Assembly: GCA_003339415.1 (NCBI GenBank)
Contig: PDHQ01000002.1
Location: 620,545-684,544, forward strand
From: Ophiocordyceps camponoti-saundersi (nom. inval.)
Taxonomy: Eukaryota; Ascomycota; Sordariomycetes; Hypocreales; Ophiocordycipitaceae
Length of the DNA stretch: 64,000 nucleotides
Reading direction: 5' to 3'
Below the pieces are notes generated by a model that saw only the letters and a list, made by a program, of their open reading frames with translations, searched no databases and had not been told where the DNA came from. The stretch's first letter is position 1. Every line of letters starts with the position of its first letter. The position numbers were made by a program, and so were the translations under genes. Below, piece after piece: positions 45,907 through 55,791 of the stretch.

Positions 45907-48900
45907 ATGACGCCCAAATATCGAGCCAAGTTGCTCTTCGTGGCGACGTCGTCGTTGATGCTATTCCCCAGCCTTGGGGCGGCTGAAGATCTGGTTCCAT
46001 ATCAGAATGGAATGACTGAAGGAGAAGGGTAAAATAAGATTGAAGCAACTTGATCCTTTCTCGAATGAAGCAGCTGATGCAATGGCATCTCCCTATAGGT
46101 TCAACACCTTTCTCGGCAGACGTGGCAAGCACACAGTCGTTGAGGTCGTCGGGAATGTGCCCAGGAACGGTCCGACGAAGGGAGAGCAATCGCAGGGACA
46201 AGTGCAACAGATCCTACCACAAGTCGAGGTCATCTACCATGCAGAGCAGATGATGAGCTACGAGTAAGGGTCCGGTCTACGCACACGGGCATCTGCTGAG
46301 CTGGGGATTCTTGTCGATAGGCACCTTATGAACTCGCTCGATGTCCAGGCGGCGTCCATTATCGGAAACGGCAAGGCCATGGACGTGGGCGTATCGGGTA
46401 CGTTTGCCAATAAGAAGGAGGTATGTTTTTTTTCCCCCCTCTCTCTTTCCCTCCCTCCCTGTGTCTTATCCCCGTCCTTTCTCTCTACCATGATGCTCTA
46501 TGCGCTGGTGATGAAATCGTCGTTGATTTCCCTTCCCCTTTCTTAGGTTGACCAAAGTACCTTTACCTTCCTCGCCCGGGCGGAAGTCCGGAGACAGCCT
46601 CCAGTGAGAAAGAGGTACAAGTTTCGCTGGCTGCCGACTGAGGAGCCTCATCTGGATTATGGAGATCGATTCATCAGCGGTAATTCATCTTCCCCTTTTA
46701 TGTGATTCCTTGTTGGAAGAGAGGGAGAGAAAGACAGAAATAGGGTCATTCTGGCTGACTTCTGCCCCGTCAAAAAAATCTCAGGCTTCATCGAAGGTGG
46801 TGCCCTCTTCGCTCAAATATGCGTCACCGTCAAAGACAGCTCGTACGAGCAAGCCGTCGGATCAAGGTAAAACAACTTAAGCCCTTGATGCCCAATCCCA
46901 GAGTCAAGAAAGAAGCAGGAAGAGAGAGAGAGAGAGAACTAAAGCGACACAGCCTCAAAACCTTCTTCAAGGCCTTCGACCGCAAAGTCGATTTCTCAGC
47001 CAGCGTTAAGCATAAGCTCAGAGACATCAAAAAGATGGCGACCATCACGGTGGACTACCGCTCGGTCGGGGCGCCGCCGGATCTCGCGTCCGAGCCCACC
47101 CTGTCCTATCCTCCTCGTCCAATGTATGACCCTAGGCCGGCCGTTGCCAGGCCGGGGGTGTCCAATGCCGGTTTGACGGACGCCCAGATGTACGCTCAAC
47201 GCCTTGCTCAACGCTTTGAACAGGAAGAAGGGTTGCAGAGGAGAGATAGCCAGTCTTCGGGATACTCGGAGGACGGGCATGATGTGGATTTGCCGGAAGA
47301 GCTCCTCGATTTGAAGAGGAAGGCGGATCGGTTCGTCGAGCAGGCTGCTGCGCATGCGTGGCAGCGTTTGTAAGGCCATCATCTCCTCTGTCTTGTTGTA
47401 AGGAAACTGATCTCTTGTGATACAGGGCTATACTGGATGAGTATCCCAACACCGAGGGCTGGCAAGGGAACTTTAAGGTTCCGGACTATACCAGTGCCAT
47501 AGAAAGGGTAAGGCGGACCGGCTCGCTCACTTACTTGGGTGCACATCTAACACGGCATCAACTCTAGAGCTGGACCGTATTGAAGGAATTCGGCGACTTG
47601 CGGCGTGTTATAGATACGATGAAGACCGGTAAGTAATGAACCATGTCTGTTGAACGCTTGGTCTCTTGACACCTTTCTCTTCTCTTCGCAGTCCCCGAGG
47701 ATCTTTGGAGACACGGAAGTCAAGTGCCTGGGAAACTGATCGCCGAAGGCATCAACTATGCGGATGCTTTCCGGAGATGGGTATGAATGAGCCTCTCCTT
47801 TTCTTCCTAGCTCCTCGACTTGGGTGAATAACGTTGGATTCTTCTTCTCCTTTCTTAGGTCGACAAGGCTGCCTTGAAACCAGAGGAAGCCGAGAAGCTA
47901 CCTGGCATCAACGTAGTAGGCTTCCGTCAGAAAGCTATGGTATCGTCTCTCTCCTCTCTCGCCCCCTGTTCAGCTGTGACCTAACTTTTGAACGTCAAGT
48001 TCGAGATCCAGACACAGCGTTACTACGCCCATCATTGGCATTACAACTCGAAGCCGTACTTTTCAACCGACGGTAAGTCAACGATCCTCTTACTACGATG
48101 CCATGATCGAACAGGATGCAAGAAACTGACTTCACCAAAACTTTTCCCTCTCAGTACTCACCAAAACCCCTTCGTCCGACATCCTCTTCGAAGCCCACGT
48201 GCACGAATTCCCTCTCCTGGGCACCGTCCGAGTCGCCTTCGGGATGCAACCATGGACGAAGCGAGACGACGGCGAAGACTCGTACCTGTGCGTCATAGGC
48301 GAGAACGAGTTCCCCCAAGGTTATCACAAGTTCGCCGAGTTCTGGGCCTTCCCCAAACACGTTCCCGGCGTGACGAACGGGCTGGTCACCGTCGAGATCA
48401 AACGCCGCTCTTATAACATCATCAGACTCACGGTAGCCGATAGGGCGCTTCAGAGGCGTGACGACGCGGATGATGAGCCTTGGCAGACGTATGGGCGGTT
48501 TTACCTCGCCAACATCACCTATCCTCGGCCTGCTCCGGACGAGGCTGCTGGGGAGCAGAAGAAGCCTGTTTTGCTGTCTTCTTTCCTCGGGCCGAAAGTG
48601 TATGGTAACGACACCCCTCCGGCTGTGCTTTCGGCGGCTACCAGCTTCGTGCTGTTCGGGGGCGGCGGTGATGCTGACGGAGGGTCTGGGAATGACACGA
48701 CGGCTTTGCAGCCTAACGTTACGACGGCTTTGCAGCATCCTAACGTTTCGATGGCTTTGCAGCAGCCGAACGTGAGCTCTTCTGGTGATGTTGCTCAACC
48801 GGAGACGACTTCTTCTTCGTCTTTGCCTCCTCAACCGGTTGATAACTCTAAGATGAATCTTCAACCTCATGGCAACTCTTCTTCAACCGCTTCCAACAGC

Positions 48901-49716
48901 AGCTCATCTACTCATCTGCAGCAGCCAGTGACTAGCTCACCAGCCGAAGTCACCACCAGCTCTGATCCACTCCCTCAAAAACCAACAGACAACCCTGCAA
49001 ATGACCGAGTCATTGGTCCGAACAAGAACCTGACAACACCCTCTCAACCGAGCGGACATGACCAAGTCTCGAAAGTCGATGCCAACGTCGACGTCAAGAT
49101 GAACTGCTACGGAACCCTTTGCATGCCCTCTTGCGTCGACTGCGGCAACTTCCGCGTCACCTGTCGCGGAAACGCGTGTCAAGTTGAGCGATGCTCGTCG
49201 ACGGAGAGGAACAGGCTGGTCGTCATCTCCCAGACCGACAACTCGACTCTCTACACGGATAAGGTGACGACCTGCGCCGAGGGGAAATGCTCCTCGAGGC
49301 TGTGCGAGCAAGGAGGGGGGGAGTGTGATAGGAACCTCATCTGCGGCGGGGAGAGGTGTAGTTGGGAGCCGTGCTCTGCTACCGCTGCTTCCTGCCGGCA
49401 GATTGTCATTGAAGATGGAAAATCTTCCAAAGACGGTCATGAGAAAGCATCAGGTCACGGTGTCGAAGACGGTCACGGCGCCGAAGACGGTCACGGGACG
49501 CAGCACCACCCCCCGGGCACCCACCTCCCCCTCGTCGAGTTTCGTCTGGAGTCAAGCCCTGAAGATGAACATCCGGGTTCCGAGGCTAGTCCGTCAGAGG
49601 AGAGGCTAGGAGCGAATCCGCCGGCGGATGTTTCTTCTCTTGCGTCCAGGGCAGGGATCAGCGTTGTTGTCGTGGTCATCTCCATGACTATGATGGTCTT
49701 GATCTTGTGGATATGA
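45907..49716 (+). CDS. Secreted GPI-anchor-type protein with MACPF-like core and Cys-rich C-terminal repeats
   Basis: Twelve exons: 45907-46028, 46099-46263, 46321-46420, 46547-46679, 46785-46866, about 46923-47369, 47426-47507, 47568-47628, 47692-47780, 47859-47939, 48000-48072, 48155-49716, giving about 998 aa. The acceptor of exon 6 lies in a GA repeat and is uncertain by a few codons. The N-terminus is a signal peptide (LLFVATSSLMLFPSLGAA). Residues 35-290 show features I associate with fungal MACPF-fold proteins: GVSGTFANKKEVDQ, then YGDRFISGFIEGG at about 167-179, then the DFSASVKHKLRDIKKMATI strand region. A predicted soluble domain follows (residues 300-590), then a Ser/Thr/Gln/Pro-rich stalk, then 15 Cys in two similar repeats (794-893), and a hydrophobic tail (AGISVVVVVISMTMMVLILW) typical of GPI attachment. 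MACPF assignment is by pattern memory only. Whether it forms pores is unknown. Confidence 0.65.
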
Positions 49717-50703
49717 TGTACATGACGGCTTTTCCAGTCATGATTCTGTTTCATCTGATTCTCTCTGATGTCATTATACCTTGATTCTGTTATGACTAGT
49801 TGTGTGCGGGTTGTATAACAGTGATATGCATGCATCCAGCCCTGTAACCCACTGTGAAGAACCTAAACATACATGCATATACCATCAACTCAGGTCTGGT
49901 CAAAGGATAGAGGTAAGAAGAGCACAGATTCGTCGAGAAGACGGTTCATTTCTCTCATGTATATAGTTTCTGTGAACTGATTCATCTCTCCTCCCTCGGA
50001 TCCCGTCCCTGACGGCTACATTGACTCGAGACGGCCCGCTTCATGACATCCGCCACGGACATTTTTCACAGACGAAACGAAACAAGTGCTTATCTCACCT
50101 TGCTCTCTATCAAGCGTGGATCCCTCCTAGAGATGGCAGTTCGTATCATCTCCCGTCAGAAGGGGGCAAAGCGACAAGCATTCTCAGCCACGATATATCA
50201 ACAAACCTCAGGCAGAAAAAAACGACGTCTTTTTCATCCCCCTTTAAGACCCGTCCGGAAAAGCATTTTCCTACGGAACTAAACGGTTTCAACTCGTCTC
50301 CTGAGCTGATCCATGCCCAATGGCTTAAGACTGACATACATGTGTACACTATGTGCGCGAGTCGGGATGGTATCGCGAGTCATCAGAGCCGATTAGGTCG
50401 TCTCAGATACTGTAGCATCCGGCTTCTCACCTGGCTGATCTATGCCTCCTTGTCCGCCGAGGACGACCCCTTTTCCAGTAATGAGGCATCAGCTAGCATT
50501 ACACACGTACACACACAAACATGTGCCGATACCTTACCAGACCTACCTATATAGAGATATACAACATCGTAAAGCCCTCTGCCCTCCTCCCCCCGTTGTC
50601 GGTTCCGTTGTCTTTTTTTCCTTGCTCGCAATCCTCAACTTCATCCTTACTCCTCCTTTCAACTCCCCCCCCCCTTATAAACCACTTACACACGGCGGCC
50701 AAC
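49717..50703. other. Intergenic region between the MACPF-like and M13-like genes
   Basis: 987 bases. A frame in phase with the M13 protein stays open back to an ATG at 50521, but it reads low-complexity Ser/Pro/Leu sequence from a CT-rich leader. A 177-codon open frame at 50021-50554 has no recognisable content. Confidence 0.5.
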
Positions 50704-52980
50704 ATGTCTGTGTGCACAACCCCGGCCTGCGTGCAGTTCGGAGGTCGACTTCTCGTCAGTCTTTTGTCCCGGCAGCCACCAAAACCATGGTCTTCGTGAC
50801 TAACACTCGTCTTTCGTCGCTCTATAGGCAAGCTTGGCGCCTTCTGAACTCAAGTTGGACCCTTGCACAGACTTTGAACGATGTGAGTTGACGATTCAAG
50901 CACGGCAGAGAAGATGATGAAGGGTTGGAAACTGACAACTACAGTCGTCTGTCATGGATTCAACAAAACCACCCCTCAAGTTTCCGTCTTCCAGTCGGTT
51001 GTCGATGAAGTTCATCTAGCCTTGAAGAACCTCCTCGAGTCCGACTTCGAGAGAGCAACGAATGAGTCGACGGGCAAGACAATTCAACGACGAGACGAGG
51101 CATCGGCAGAGAAGCAACTCAAGGATCTCATCAAGAAAGACAACGACGCCTGTCTCGATGAGGAGGCCATCAAGGCACTGGGTCTCTCGCCGTTGAAGCC
51201 TCACGTTGATGAGATCCGCAAGAGGTTCCCCGTCGAGGACCTCGGGGACAAGACGAAGAAGCTTGAGAAGCAGAGTCTCACCGATGTCCTGGCCTACCTC
51301 AGCCCGCTCTTCGTCGAGCCGTTCGGATTCATCACGGTGGCATCCGATTCGAATGATAGGGTAAGCATCTTCACTACTCATCTCTTGCCTTTTTTTCCTT
51401 CAACTAACCAACTCTCTTTCACCCGTCGCAAAAGGAGCGCATGGTTGCCAAAGTGTTCCCTCCGCTTCCCAAGCTGCTGCCGACGGAGAAGACGGCGGAG
51501 TCGATCGGTAAACTGCTTCGCGCCATGGTCCCCGAAATAAGCGAGGAACAAGCATCCTCTCTCGGCGAAGACGTTCTCAACTTGGAGAAGGGAGTCAATA
51601 CTGGTGTCTTGACGTCTCGGGCAAAGAATCCTAGTCAACAACAAAAGACTATGCTGAACCAGAAAGCCCTCGCTGAACTCAGCCCGGTCTTGAAATACGA
51701 CGAGGTTCTCAAGGGGCTTCTGTCGGAGAGCAAGAACCCCAATGGCGATGTCAAGGTCATTGACCCAGACTTCGTCCGTAACGTGACGGAACTCATATCC
51801 GGCACGCCCAAGTCTGTGGTTCAGGCATACTTCCTCTTCTCCCTTGCTCACTCGTTCCGCAACCAGCTCATGGCACCCGAGATAGAACCTTTCGTGAAAC
51901 CAAAGGTAGGTAGACGGTGGATTGTCTTTTTTTTTCTTCTTCAAGGGAAGCAACTGACGGGCTACATAGAAGCAGCCGCGTTTCAAGCTGTGCAATAGCC
52001 TCAGTTCCCGGACGGGAATCGGCATGGCCATGTCTCACTTCTACGCCAAAGCCGTCTTCCCCTCTAGTCGAAAGGCCAAGTCCGCGGAGATGGTGACGGC
52101 CATAAGGGAGGAGTTCCCCAAGCGTCTGGACCGTGAGGAATTCTCCTTTATAGAGGCAGAAGATAAGAAGAAGATTGCGGAGAAGAGCGAGAAGATGGTC
52201 CAAGTCATCGGCTTTCAGGAATCCGGTCCGAATGTCGGGAGCGCCGAGGACCTCCTCACCTTCCTCGACGGCTTCAAGATCACGTCCGGCTTCTTCGACA
52301 ATGAAGTCTCCTTCCGCAGGTGGAAGGCCTTGAAGGAATACAAAAAGGTCGGAGCCAAGACGGACGTCGTAGCAGACGCCGGACTGAAGCCCGGAACGGT
52401 CGTCGAAGCTTTCAATATGGTCCTGCTCAACGTCCTCATGGTATCGGGTGCCATGCTCCAGCAGCCCTTCTTCCACGAGGATCTTCCGAGCAGCGTCAAC
52501 TTTGGCGGCGCCGGATGGTTCACCAGCGCGGCCGTGAGCAACGCCTTCAGCCCTGCAGGCATCCGTCTCGACCCCAGGGGCAACCGACGAGAGTTTATAT
52601 CGAACAAGACTCTCCAGGCCGTCGACGAAAGGGCCAAGTGCTTCATGGAAAACTTCTCCAACGTCACCGTCGCCACCGCTGCCGGCAACCAGACGCTCAA
52701 CGGCGGCCCAGCCATCTTACTCGACCTGAACGGCCTTCGTCTCTCCTTTGACGCTTGGACGCGTCAGCGTAAACGCGAGGAGGAGCAGTCCATCCAGGGA
52801 TTGGAGAAGTTTACGCAGGAGCAGCTCTTCTTCCTGGCCTATGGCCAATCTCATTGCGGCGTCGACGACACCTCGGGATTTCCGCAAAACCTCCGGATGA
52901 GAATTACGGCCAACGAATCGACCGCTTTCAGGGAGGCTTTTGGCTGTCCGGCCAAGAAGCCTACTTGCCAGCTTTGGTGA
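50704..52980 (+). CDS. M13 (neprilysin/endothelin-converting-enzyme) family protein lacking the zinc catalytic site
   Basis: Five exons: 50704-50754, 50828-50882, 50945-51360, 51435-51905, 51970-52980, giving 667 aa. Family landmarks are all visible: the N-terminal CTTPAC followed by DPCTDFERFVCHGF, MVSGAMLQQPFF, SVNFGGAGWF, the late DLNGLRLSFDAW, QLFFLAYGQSHCG and the C-terminal CQLW ending that active M13 enzymes share. In active members the NFGG(I)G block continues VIGHEITHGF. Here that position reads FTSAAVSNAF, so the two zinc His and the catalytic Glu are replaced (A518, A519, N522). The third ligand motif ENxxDxGG reads AILLDLNG, so the Glu is Ala579 while D583 remains. The frame is intact, so this is a pseudoenzyme rather than a dead gene. 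A signal peptide is not obvious from the called start; an upstream exon is possible. Confidence 0.88.
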
Positions 52981-53324
52981 GGGGGAAGAGAGAAAACCAA
53001 GGGGGGGGGGAATCACCATCATGTCTTTCCCCAGGTCGGCTGGTTTACCGATTGAACATGGTGTGCAGTCTCTTTTTCTATTCTTATAGTTTCTTTGTTT
53101 CGATAGATTATAGTCTGAGTTAAATATATTGTAGACTGCGGCTCCAAGACTCGTATGGTGAGGCTGTCACAGTCAAGTGAAACGGCTTCTATAGAGACCA
53201 GTTGGAACAGAGACCTAACCCTCACGGTTGAATATGGCAACCAAGTGTAATCAACTACGGATAACTATGTAGTTACACTCGTTCTCAACTACAAACTACA
53301 GCTCACTGACTTACAACGAACATC
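52981..53324. other. Intergenic region between convergent genes
   Basis: 344 bases between the M13-like stop and the stop of the C2H2 gene on -. No gene is seen. Confidence 0.6.
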
Positions 53325-55791
53325 TCAGATCACCGCGTCCCCTTCACCGCCAAGAGATCGTTCCTCGTTCCCCGAACAGCCCTCTACCGACCCTCCTGTC
53401 GACCCTTCGGTGCGCTCACCCGACAAAGCCTTAGGAAAGCCCCCTATTCCCAACCTCCTAACCATCGCACGGCTGAAGTCGGCGGCAAAGCTCGAGGTGG
53501 GAGGTAGCCGCGGACGAGGCCTCAACGGATTGATCGACTTCTTCCCGTCCTCACCACCGTCGGCAACTCGAGCAGTTTCCGTCGGGCGAATTGCGGGCAA
53601 TCTGAGTTCAAGACGCTCATGACCGTCAGACGGCAACTTTTCGGTCTGGAAACTTGTAAGTGAAGATGTTGTTGAACAAGGGCAGGCTGTGTAGCATACG
53701 GCTCGAGTGACGGCACCATCAGTTCCGCGTGGGTTCAGACCCGAGCTCGATAGAATGGCGAGCGCCGCTGTGGCAGCTTGAACCTGTTCGACGGTACCGT
53801 GCTGCTGCTTCGTCTGTGCCGTCGATATATCACTCTCGGCCTCTTTCCGGGCTCTCATCAACATCTTCCGTACCACGGCATCGTTCTCGAGACTTCCAAA
53901 CTTAGCATCGGCGACACAAGTGATGAACCCCCATTCAAACTCTCTACGTTTGTCCACGGGGACGCCATCAAATATCTGGAGCTGAACGAAATCGCCGGAC
54001 GAGTCCCTGACAGCACCAGCTTCGTCAAGACGAGACCACGTGCGATCCATGTCTGAGTCTTGGAATTTCAGTTGAAAGTCTCCGTCGGGTTTCATCCGGA
54101 CTGTCGTCATGCTGATGTCGGAGCAGCTTTCATCGTCACCACAGTTGTCGGCAGTGCCATCGTCGTACGTCGGCAACGACTTCAGGGCCAGAGCTCTGAG
54201 ATGCCCTGCGATGTGGTCGACGACGGAGCCCTGTATGTCCTCGGAGCCGCAAAGAGGGCAGTGCTTGAACATGGGTCCCATACGCAGACGTTTAGCTATG
54301 GCTAGGGTACGGATCTGCGGCTCGGTGAGGCAACGGCCTGTGGCACCGTGTCGATGTTCATTACGTAGGTGGTCGTGGAACTCGGCTTCGGTGAAGAAGA
54401 GGCGTAGAGAGTGAGGCTTCGAGTTACACCGCCAGTGGTCGGCGTGTTGACGCATGTGTTGGAGCCAATCCTTGCTATGGCGAAAAAGGAGGTCGGGCTG
54501 ATCGCATTTGTCGAACAAGCAGACGTATGGCTCTAGATCCGAAAGCACATGAGCCCTGAATACATACAAGAGATGGTTAGCATCAGCTGTGTTACATGGA
54601 GGCAGAGCTTCTACCACGTACTTCCAGGTCTTATCATCCATAATGGAGAGAGTAGGAACAGCGTAATGGCAAAAGGGACAAATGACCTCTGTAACGGCTC
54701 TGAGACAATAGTTCCAGTGCTTCTTCAAAGAAGCATGCAACTCGGTTTCGGCCTCGTAGACTTTCCTACGAAGCTCTGCGAGGGGACAGCCATCCGTCTG
54801 ACGGTCTCCAACGGGGGACTCTTTCATGTTGAGTTGATGCCTATTTCGAGAATAACCAGGGATGGTCTCTAGATATGCTATATGCTCGTTCAGTCGTCGT
54901 TTTCTGAAGAGCTCGTACTTGGTCTTGGCCCGGCCGATGGGCGCCGGCGGAAAGACAAGCTCCTCATGCTTGCAGAGAGCGATGGTTCCCGATGCTGAAG
55001 TGACGGAGGGCGATGAGGTTTGATAAAAATCCTCGGGCTTCAACTTGGCAATGCCGGGTTTGATAAGGAGAGCTTTGGAAGGCCCTGACGCAGAAGCATT
55101 CGAAACCCGGTTCCTGGCATGGAATTCCCCTTTGATGCTGCTCCTCTGGTACAGGATCCTCTTCCGTCTCAAGACCATGGACGAGGCGAGTCGCTGGCAT
55201 AGGCCGCCGGGTATCGTGGGAAACTTGTCACTCACATAACGGGCATAAATGTTGTGAAGAAAGGGCTCCGTCGAATTTCCCTGATCGTCCTGGACGAAGT
55301 ACGTGTCAGCTATAATGAGGTTTCGTGACTCTTTGACAGCCGCTCCAATGGTATTCATCAAGTGGAATAGATGGGAAATCGAGTATGCCACGTTTCGAAT
55401 CAAGGAGTCAAATTCTGCCTGGGCCGTCTGAATGACGCCCGGGATAGATTCATCAGCTATCACTCTGAGTATCAAAATACCTACACCACCACGTTAGTCC
55501 TCCGCCGTATCCAGCACAGTTAGAGACCTCCTCACTCCGGCTCAGACGAGCAAAGATGATGCCAACTTGGCCGATGACAGTTGCACAGACAACACGGGCT
55601 TTGTTCAGACGACAGTCCAAGGAAGCGCCATTTTCCCCAAATACGGTCGAGGACGAGACCCAGAGATTAAACCTCTCCATCTGATCTTCGACCGATGGGG
55701 AGGCCCGAGGGTAAATAGAAGAAGACAGGGTTGTCGTTTCACGAAACACGCCCAGGACCTGGCTTGTGGCTTGGGCCACCGTCGACGCCAT
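53325..55791 (-). CDS. Fungal C2H2-type zinc-finger protein of the NLR/het-associated kind, function unknown
   Basis: Exons (minus strand) are 55791-55536, 55480-54622 and 54555-53325, giving 781 aa. Intron 1 uses GTGAGG and ends after a CTAAC branch site. Intron 2 is 66 bp, in frame, and joins TWK|AHVLSDLEPYVC. The N-terminal 85 residues (VEDQMERFNLWVSSSTVFG followed by SLDCRLN) and the central block with CPFCHYAVP, HVLSDLEPYVCLFDKCDQP, LQHMRQHADHWRC and FHDHLRNEH form a recurrent fungal architecture. It is a helical N-domain followed by degenerate C2H2 fingers, often seen next to NACHT/ankyrin genes. A further CPLCGSEDIQG...HIAGH finger follows. The C-terminal 250 residues are disordered and Ser/Pro/Arg-rich. 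It is probably a regulatory or incompatibility-linked protein. The exact role is unknown. Confidence 0.75.

Noticed and set aside
48151..48870. 239-codon minus-strand open frame opposite the MACPF-like gene
   Set aside because: It is an antisense shadow. The plus-strand exon 12 has the signal-to-GPI architecture and matching splice junctions.
50021..50554. 177-codon open frame between the MACPF-like and M13-like genes
   Set aside because: No domain, no clear ATG context, amino-acid composition like random sequence, and it runs into the leader of the M13-like gene.
50521..50703. In-frame N-terminal extension of the M13-like protein
   Set aside because: It reads Ser/Pro/Leu from a CT-rich leader, while conserved M13 sequence starts right after the Met at 50704. 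It is kept only as an alternative because it contains a weak hydrophobic patch.
53522..53719. GGTTCAGACCC tRNA-like motif and small frames in the C2H2 gene 3' part
   Set aside because: It lies inside the coding exon and has no other tRNA feature.
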